NCBI GenBank assembly: GCA_023231115.1
Contig: JALNWA010000005.1
Location: 1-64,000 of the forward strand
Reading direction: 5' to 3'
DNA length: 64,000 nucleotides
Source: Candidatus Altimarinota bacterium
GTDB lineage: Bacteria; Patescibacteriota; Gracilibacteria; UBA1369; LOWO2-01-FULL-3
Shown: positions 59,174 to 64,000 of the stretch, piece by piece
How positions within the stretch are numbered: the stretch's first letter is position 1
Layout of the letters: the number at the start of each line of letters is the position of its first letter
Notes under the pieces: model-generated
Database searches by the model: none
What the model was told of the DNA's origin: nothing
The model's input: only the letters and a program-made list of their open reading frames with translations
Program-made: the position numbers and the translations under genes

Positions 59174-59201
59174 AGTATAGGCGTACTGCCAAAAAACTCA
59201 A
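59174..59201 (-). promoter_or_regulatory. Promoter of pilin copy 2
   Basis: On the - strand: TTGAGT (59196-59201), 16 nt, TATACT (59174-59179). Confidence 0.72.
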
Positions 59202-59274
59202 GATTATTTATATTTCATGAATATTTTAAGAAAATTTCACGATTATTTAATGTCAGTCATATATGGTTCCTATG

Positions 59275-59320
59275 TTTTGATAGAGCCTCATTGACATAGT
59301 GCTATCAAAAATGATATCAT
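59275..59320 (+). promoter_or_regulatory. hicAB promoter with flanking inverted-repeat operator
   Basis: TTGACA (59291-59296), 18 nt, TATCAT (59315-59320). TTTTGATAG (59275-59283) and CTATCAAAA (59302-59310) form a perfect 9-bp inverted repeat bracketing the -35, a likely HicB operator. Confidence 0.65.
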
Positions 59321-59335
59321 TTAATCAAACAAGAA

Positions 59336-59560
59336 GTGAACACTATAAAAAACAGGATAAAGCAATTGTTTAATAAGAAAGAATCTCGTTTTATCGAGAT
59401 AAAAACAATCCTTAATTCTGTCGGCTATGAATTGGAAAGAGTAAGAGGAAGTCATCATATTTTTAAGCACAAAAATGGAGATGTAATTGTTTTTCCGGTT
59501 CACGGCAACCTCATAAAAAGATGTTATATAAAAGAAATAATTAAAAAAATTAATTTATGA
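59336..59560 (+). CDS. hicA: HicA mRNA interferase toxin
   Basis: 74 aa from GTG 59336. The dsRBD-like HicA fold is complete: FIEIKTILNSVGYELERVRG, SHHIFKHKNGDVIVFPVHGN and LIKRCYIKEIIKKINL, with the catalytic His in RGSHHIF. HicA cleaves mRNA/tmRNA. About 15 extra basic residues precede the usual start. hicB follows 4 nt after the stop. Unlike the remnant at 5861-5962, this copy looks intact. Confidence 0.9.
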   Translation: MNTIKNRIKQLFNKKESRFIEIKTILNSVGYELERVRGSHHIFKHKNGDVIVFPVHGNLIKRCYIKEIIKKINL

Positions 59561-59564
59561 TATT

Positions 59565-59900
59565 ATGAAAAAATGTCCTTATAGCTACTTGGTAGTTCCA
59601 ATCGGTGAAGATGGAGAGGAAGCTTACAAAGCCATTATCCCAAAGTTTAAAAATTTACATGTCATGGCGGATTCACCTGAAGAATTGCATGAATTGGTGG
59701 TGGAATTGGTTGAGGAAGATATTGTGCGTAGAAAAAAAGAAAAAGAACAAATTCCGGAACCGGACTATAAAGGCAAATTTAATGGACAAATTCTAATTCG
59801 TACTGAGCCAAAGATTCATGAAAAACTTTATTTTGAGGCTCAAGCAAGCAATTTAAGCTTGAACAAATATATAGAAAACAGGCTACAGCAGGAGATGTGA
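59565..59900 (+). CDS. hicB: HicB antitoxin with ribbon-helix-helix-like C-terminus
   Basis: 111 aa. N-terminal HicB fold (YSYLVVPIGEDGEEAYKAII, FKNLHVMADSPEELHELVVE), a linker, then GQILIRTEPKIHEKLYFEAQ and ASNLSLNKYIENRLQQ, which is the HicB-type DNA-binding domain (MetJ/Arc-like). It should neutralise HicA and repress the promoter at 59275-59320. It ends 4 nt before the convergent pilC stop codon, so the module is tightly inserted in the pilus gene cluster. Confidence 0.88.
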   Translation: MKKCPYSYLVVPIGEDGEEAYKAIIPKFKNLHVMADSPEELHELVVELVEEDIVRRKKEKEQIPEPDYKGKFNGQILIRTEPKIHEKLYFEAQASNLSLNKYIENRLQQEM

Positions 59901-59904
59901 AAAT

Positions 59905-61176
59905 TTATATCGCTCCTGCGATATCTGAAAGTTGCATGATTGGAAGCATGATTGCGGCAACAACTGTTCCGACGGTTACACCAATGAAAATCAAGATTAC
60001 AGGTTCGATGATTTTTGAAATTCCGGCAACAGCCGTATCAAGTTCACTTTCGTAAAAATCCGCTACTTTTGCCATAATTTTATCAAGTTGCGCAGTCTTT
60101 TCTCCGACATCAACCATACTTATAAGCATCGGAGGGAAAAGATCATTATCGCTTAGATTTTCAGCGAGCGGAATACCTTGTTTGATGTCTTCCATCGCAA
60201 GTAGAAGCTTTTTTCTGAATACTTCGTTACCTATTGAATTCGCTGTAATTTCCATAGTTTTCACAATCGAAATATTACTATCCATAAGATTACTCAAAGA
60301 TCTCGCAAACCTTGCAAGATAAGCTTCTCTGAATAATTTTCCAAAAATAGGAATTGAAATTTTTGTTTTATCAATCGCGTATTTACCAAAATCAGTCTTA
60401 CTTACAAGAACAAAAGCTCCAACCAAAATCAAAATTACGGCAATCAAAATAAATTTCTGCTCTATAAAGAAGTCGCTTAACGCAACAACAATTCTTGTTA
60501 CAAGAGGAAGTTGTGCTCCGCTGGAAGCAAAAAGTTCTTCAAGTTTTGGTATTACGAAAACCAACATGGCAACGACAACACCTATAAGCAAAGTAAAAAT
60601 TACAATAGGATACATCATCGCGCCCTTAACTTTACTTGCAATTGAATGAGCTTTTTCCACATCTTTTGCCAGATTATCCAAAACTCGCGAAAGCTGTCCT
60701 GAAGCCTCTCCGGACTCAACCATTCCTATTTCCTGATCGGCAAAAACATCTGAATAATCAAGCATTGATTCCGACAAACTTTGTCCGGATTCAATATCAT
60801 TCGCGATACCATTTATAATCATTTGAAGTTTAGGTTCTTTGTCACTTTGAGAAACAAGCGAACGCAAAGCCTTCACCATAGGCATTCCGGCATTTATCAT
60901 AACTGAAAGAAGATGATAAAAATTCGCTTTTGCCTCAAGACTGACAGATGAGTGGCTGACAAAATAATGATTTATTTTTCTAAAAGTATCCACAATCGGA
61001 TTTCCTGTAAGAGCAATATCTCCAAAAGTTTTCTTTTCAAGAGAGATAATTCCACCCTTTTCTTCTTGAATATTCAAAACCACTTTCTCGGCTTTGCTAA
61101 CCTCTTTTTTGCCTTCCGAAAGTTTAAAAGACTCAGTCCCTTCTGTAGCGAAATTTGTTTTTGCGATTTCTGCCAT
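59905..61176 (-). CDS. pilC: Type IV pilus inner-membrane platform protein PilC (GspF family)
   Basis: 423 aa. Two GspF domains: about 85-205 (FYHLLSVMINAGMPMVKALR, ESGQSLSESMLDYSDVF, GMVESGEASGQLSRVL) and about 285-410 (LARFARSLSNLMDSNISIVK, ISMVDVGEKTAQLDKIM), with three membrane helices (GAMMYPIVIFTLLIGVVVAM, FILIAVILILVGAFVLV, PVILIFIGVTVGTVVAAIML). Docks the assembly ATPase to extend the pilus. Follows pilB with a 1-nt gap. Confidence 0.94.
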   Translation of the reverse strand: MAEIAKTNFATEGTESFKLSEGKKEVSKAEKVVLNIQEEKGGIISLEKKTFGDIALTGNPIVDTFRKINHYFVSHSSVSLEAKANFYHLLSVMINAGMPMVKALRSLVSQSDKEPKLQMIINGIANDIESGQSLSESMLDYSDVFADQEIGMVESGEASGQLSRVLDNLAKDVEKAHSIASKVKGAMMYPIVIFTLLIGVVVAMLVFVIPKLEELFASSGAQLPLVTRIVVALSDFFIEQKFILIAVILILVGAFVLVSKTDFGKYAIDKTKISIPIFGKLFREAYLARFARSLSNLMDSNISIVKTMEITANSIGNEVFRKKLLLAMEDIKQGIPLAENLSDNDLFPPMLISMVDVGEKTAQLDKIMAKVADFYESELDTAVAGISKIIEPVILIFIGVTVGTVVAAIMLPIMQLSDIAGAI

Positions 61177-61177
61177 T

Positions 61178-62473
61178 TTATTCTGATTTACGTGCTACAC
61201 GATATACTTCTTCGAGTGTTGTTTTTCCTTGAAGAGCCTTGATAATGCCGGCCTGTTCAAGTGTTACCATTCCGTTTTTTAAAGCGGCTTCTTGAATTTG
61301 AATCATTGTCCCGTTTGCTGAAAGCAAATTTCTTATTTCATTATTCATTCGTAAAACTTCATAAAGACCGATACGTCCTTTATATCCGATATGATTACAT
61401 TCATCACATCCGACCGCCTCATAAAATTTCATACCTTTTACAAGTTCAGGCTCTATTTCTCCCTCGGCTTTTAGTTCAGACATGGCTTTTTTTATCATTT
61501 CGAGCATCTCAGTAGTGACGGCAGTTTCTTTTTTACATTTCGGACAAACCTGACGTACAAGCCTTTGCGCGATAATAAGTTCGAGAGAAGATGTCAAAAG
61601 ATAAGGAGCGACTCCCATATTTAAAAGACGAGTCAAAGATTCAACCGCACTATTTGTATGCAATGTTGAAAATACGAGATGTCCCGTAAGTGAAGCCTCA
61701 ATAGCAACGTCGGCCGTTTCTTTATCACGGATTTCTCCGACCATTATAATGTTCGGATCTTGACGAAGTGCGGCTCTCATACCCATCGCGAACGAATAAT
61801 TTATGTCGTGATGGACCTGACTTTGATTAAGTCCGTCCAGCTGGATTTCAACCGGATCCTCAATAGTAAGGATATTTACTTCGGTTTTATTCAATTTTGT
61901 AAGACACGAATAAAGTGTGGTTGTTTTACCTGATCCCGTAGGACCTGTATTAATTATAATTCCATTTGGAGCCGAAAGAGCGGCATTAAGATTTTTTAAT
62001 GATGTTCCCGTAATTCCAAGTTCTGAAAGATCCGGAATTTTCCTTGATTTGTCCTGAATACGCATAACAATCTTTTCTCCATTTACCGTAGGCAAAGTAG
62101 AAATACGAAGATCCATTTGTTTTCCTTCTTTTGTAGTCACATCCGCACGTCCGTCTTGAGGAATACGTTGTTCATCGATTTTTAAATTAGACATAATTTT
62201 AATTCTCGAAACGACTGCGGGATGCAGATTTGTAGGATATTCCACAACATGTCGCAAAACTCCATCAATTCTATATCTCAAACGAACCCTGTTTTGCAGA
62301 GGTTCAATATGGATATCACTGGATCTCAAATCAAGCGCATACGAAATCGCAACCATTACCATCTGCGGAATATTTGCCGCTAAAATGGCATCCTTAAGCT
62401 GTTTTAGCTTCTCATTCTCAATCGGTTGAGGAGCAACTGCGGGGACTGGTTGTTGATTGTTTGTATTCTCCAC
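61178..62473 (-). CDS. pilB: Type IV pilus assembly ATPase PilB (GspE family)
   Basis: 431 aa. Walker A IINTGPTGSGKTTTLYSCLT (about 155-170), Asp box/Walker B DPNIIMVGEIRDKETADVAI and His box GHLVFSTLHTNSAVESLTRL. The CPKCKKE ... CDECNHIGYKGRIGLYEVL zinc module marks PilB/GspE rather than the retraction ATPase PilT. About 130 residues shorter than typical PilB at the N-terminus; N1 is absent and only a short Pro-rich lead precedes SSDIHIEP. Powers pilin polymerisation. Confidence 0.93.
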   Translation of the reverse strand: MENTNNQQPVPAVAPQPIENEKLKQLKDAILAANIPQMVMVAISYALDLRSSDIHIEPLQNRVRLRYRIDGVLRHVVEYPTNLHPAVVSRIKIMSNLKIDEQRIPQDGRADVTTKEGKQMDLRISTLPTVNGEKIVMRIQDKSRKIPDLSELGITGTSLKNLNAALSAPNGIIINTGPTGSGKTTTLYSCLTKLNKTEVNILTIEDPVEIQLDGLNQSQVHHDINYSFAMGMRAALRQDPNIIMVGEIRDKETADVAIEASLTGHLVFSTLHTNSAVESLTRLLNMGVAPYLLTSSLELIIAQRLVRQVCPKCKKETAVTTEMLEMIKKAMSELKAEGEIEPELVKGMKFYEAVGCDECNHIGYKGRIGLYEVLRMNNEIRNLLSANGTMIQIQEAALKNGMVTLEQAGIIKALQGKTTLEEVYRVARKSE

Positions 62474-62475
62474 TT

Positions 62476-63093
62476 TTATTGGAAATATGCGTTAATTTGT
62501 ACTGAGAAATTTATAATTTCCTCTTTTTTGCCGGAAAGATCACTCGTGTTTTCAAAATTTAATCTGATTGAAGAAACATCCATAAGTCTTATTTTTCCTG
62601 CCAAAGATCCTGAAGTTTCTACATAATGTAAAAACTTTTCGAAATTTTCTTTGGAGCCTTTTATGCTCATTCTGACAGGCAAAACAGAATAATTACTTTG
62701 AGTTACAACATTCTGATATTCAATGTTTGAAATCTCAAAAACACTATCCCTGCTGGAAAGATTTTCTTCGAATTCATCAAACTTCATAGTAAGCTCCGTA
62801 TAAGCATCTGCAGGAGGAAAAACTTCTGTTAAGTTTGATTCTATTTCTGTTTTTAAAGTATTTATAGACTCTTTTTTTGTATCAAATGCGGCTGTTTCAC
62901 TTGCTCCTTGTTCTTGTAGAGCGGCAATGTATGCCTTATTTTTTTCTGCAATAGTGTTCAAGTCGGAATATTCTTTCCATTTCGTATAGGTGAAAAGGCC
63001 GAAGGCTATAAGCAAAACTCCGCATAGGATAGCGTAGGATTTTATTTGAGTCGATTCTCTTTTTGATGCTATTAAATAAGATAGATTTGGCAT
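62476..63093 (-). CDS. PilO-like pilus alignment protein
   Basis: 205 aa. Short basic N-terminus, one membrane helix (YAILCGVLLIAFGLFTYTKW), a coiled coil (about 40-75: TIAEKNKAYIAALQEQGASE) and a ferredoxin-like domain at the end (NFEKFLHYVETSGSLAGKIR). This is the PilO layout. PilO pairs with PilN to link the inner-membrane platform to the periplasmic part. Lies between the pilN-like gene (2-nt gap) and pilB (2-nt gap). Confidence 0.72.
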   Translation of the reverse strand: MPNLSYLIASKRESTQIKSYAILCGVLLIAFGLFTYTKWKEYSDLNTIAEKNKAYIAALQEQGASETAAFDTKKESINTLKTEIESNLTEVFPPADAYTELTMKFDEFEENLSSRDSVFEISNIEYQNVVTQSNYSVLPVRMSIKGSKENFEKFLHYVETSGSLAGKIRLMDVSSIRLNFENTSDLSGKKEEIINFSVQINAYFQ

Positions 63094-63095
63094 AA

Positions 63096-64000
63096 TTATT
63101 TTTTATCTTTTAGGTTTAATGAAATTCTTAGACTTGCTGTATATCCGTCATCAAGCGAGCCGGATTTTGAGAAAGAACGCATCTCGGCATTTTCGAAAAG
63201 AGCGGATTTATTTAGCTCCTCTATAAGTTTTGTAATTGTCGTAAAATTTGTCGTACCAAAGATTTTTGTTTCTCCATTTATGGAAATTTTCTTTGATTCA
63301 CTATCGAAATCATAGCTTGTATATCTTATTCCTCCTGCATCGTTATAAAAATCAGGATCATAATAACTGTCGACTCCTATTGTCGCTAAATTTATTTCAT
63401 TAATTACATCCGACCATTTTATTCTTTTGTCTTTGATTTGCTGAATAACATTCAAATCATTCACGACGATTGAATTTATTTTATTAACAAGTTGGTACAA
63501 ATCCTCATCTTTAAGCGAGTCAAAATCAGTTGATTGAACAAGAGATTTTATTTCAGTATTTGGAATAAGGGCAACAATTTGCATGTAATTTTTATAATCT
63601 CTTTTGGCTTGTGGGTCCGTTGAATCTTTAAGGGCGACAGCTTTTGCGTTAAATTTATCAACAAGTTTTTGTTGAAAAAGAGCCTTAGTATCGGCATTAT
63701 CGACTGTGGAAATTGCCGAAACAAATTCTTTTGAATAAATATCTTTTATCGCAACAAAATTCTTTTTAAGCTCGGGTTTTATTGAATCTATTTTTTCAGA
63801 TGCGGCGGTTTTTTCTGTTGCCGAAGCGGTATTCGTATTCAAAATTTCATAATTTTGCGCAAACGAATCGCCGTAATATCCAAACTCATCAAGATATCCT
63901 TTTAACAAAAGATATCTGGTGAAATTAAGGTCGGTTTTAAGAGCAATGATGTCGGTATTGTCAGTTGCGATTTGAGACGTAAGGCTTGTATATCCCAAAC
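63096..64000 (-). CDS. PilN-like pilus assembly protein, 5' end outside window
   Basis: At least 300 aa, open to the window edge; the first in-frame start is a TTG at 63998 and the frame is open before it, so the true start and probably a membrane helix lie beyond. The visible part is periplasmic: helical (YLLLKGYLDEFGYYGDSFAQ, LNVIQQIKDKRIKWSDVINE) with a C-terminal ferredoxin-like fold (SSKKISINGETKIFGTTNF in approximate reading, FTTITKLIEELNKSALFENA, LRISLNLKDKK). Position before the pilO-like gene supports PilN; sequence identity is weak. Confidence 0.58.
   Translation of the reverse strand, partial: LGYTSLTSQIATDNTDIIALKTDLNFTRYLLLKGYLDEFGYYGDSFAQNYEILNTNTASATEKTAASEKIDSIKPELKKNFVAIKDIYSKEFVSAISTVDNADTKALFQQKLVDKFNAKAVALKDSTDPQAKRDYKNYMQIVALIPNTEIKSLVQSTDFDSLKDEDLYQLVNKINSIVVNDLNVIQQIKDKRIKWSDVINEINLATIGVDSYYDPDFYNDAGGIRYTSYDFDSESKKISINGETKIFGTTNFTTITKLIEELNKSALFENAEMRSFSKSGSLDDGYTASLRISLNLKDKK

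Noticed and set aside
1..64000. UGA recoded as glycine, as in Gracilibacteria/Absconditabacteria
   Set aside because: Clear genes end in TGA (26089-26091, 36387-36389, 59898-59900) and conserved proteins contain no internal TGA, so the standard bacterial code applies.

Overview
The window looks like a chromosome segment of a Candidate Phyla Radiation (Patescibacteria) bacterium, most plausibly Peregrinibacteria-like. The DNA is AT-rich and genes are densely packed on both strands. TGA is used as an ordinary stop (26089-26091, 36387-36389, 59898-59900), so the recoded Gracilibacteria/Absconditabacteria are unlikely. Other pointers are a split transketolase, archaeal-type PurP, ThrS without TGS, a Cys-repeat protein family common in CPR genomes, type IV pilus genes and very large secreted proteins. 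The taxonomic call is inference from gene content.

Layout. 1-3018: transketolase subunits and an aminotransferase. 3059-5177: glycosyltransferase and sugar-nucleotidyltransferase. 5250-6862: small accessory zone with a candidate small RNA, a HicB antitoxin with a truncated hicA, and a lipoprotein. 6876-9110 and 15900-17438: purine genes (two purP, purH). Between them, 9286-15903 is an island: a tyrosine recombinase pointing away from a run of small + strand genes. The first three genes (LysE-like exporter, GNAT acetyltransferase, 69-aa ORF) are each followed by a 120-130 nt imperfect palindrome that resembles an integron attC site, and a fourth gene (STM3941-like) follows the last palindrome. 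The array continues into duplicated higA/higBA toxin-antitoxin genes and a metallophosphoesterase. This integron-like array is the most interesting item in the window.

17544-19579: MopE-type repeat protein, YidD and a LysM/M23 peptidase. 19933-21287: rpsF-ssb-rpsR. 21360-32654: a block of large unknown proteins around a VirB6/TrbL-like membrane protein; its last gene has faint RelA/SpoT similarity and overlaps the 3' end of thrS. 34376-41059: recF, a PrsW-like protease, the Cys-rich CPR protein and uvrA. 41060-41800: an excisionase-like regulator beneath an AT-rich palindrome cluster, plus a tiny zinc-ribbon ORF. 41923-57763: a tightly packed operon for a ~3860-aa surface protein (SLH-like, FG-GAP, Ig-like and DUF11-like segments) and four exported companions. 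57938-64000: tandem type IV pilins, a complete hicAB module, pilC, pilB, pilO-like and a partial pilN-like gene.

Several sigma70-type promoters (TTGACA-like, 16-18 nt, TATAAT-like) can be read directly. They settle a number of start codons, including downstream starts for hicB, the lipoprotein, the MopE-type protein and uvrA.
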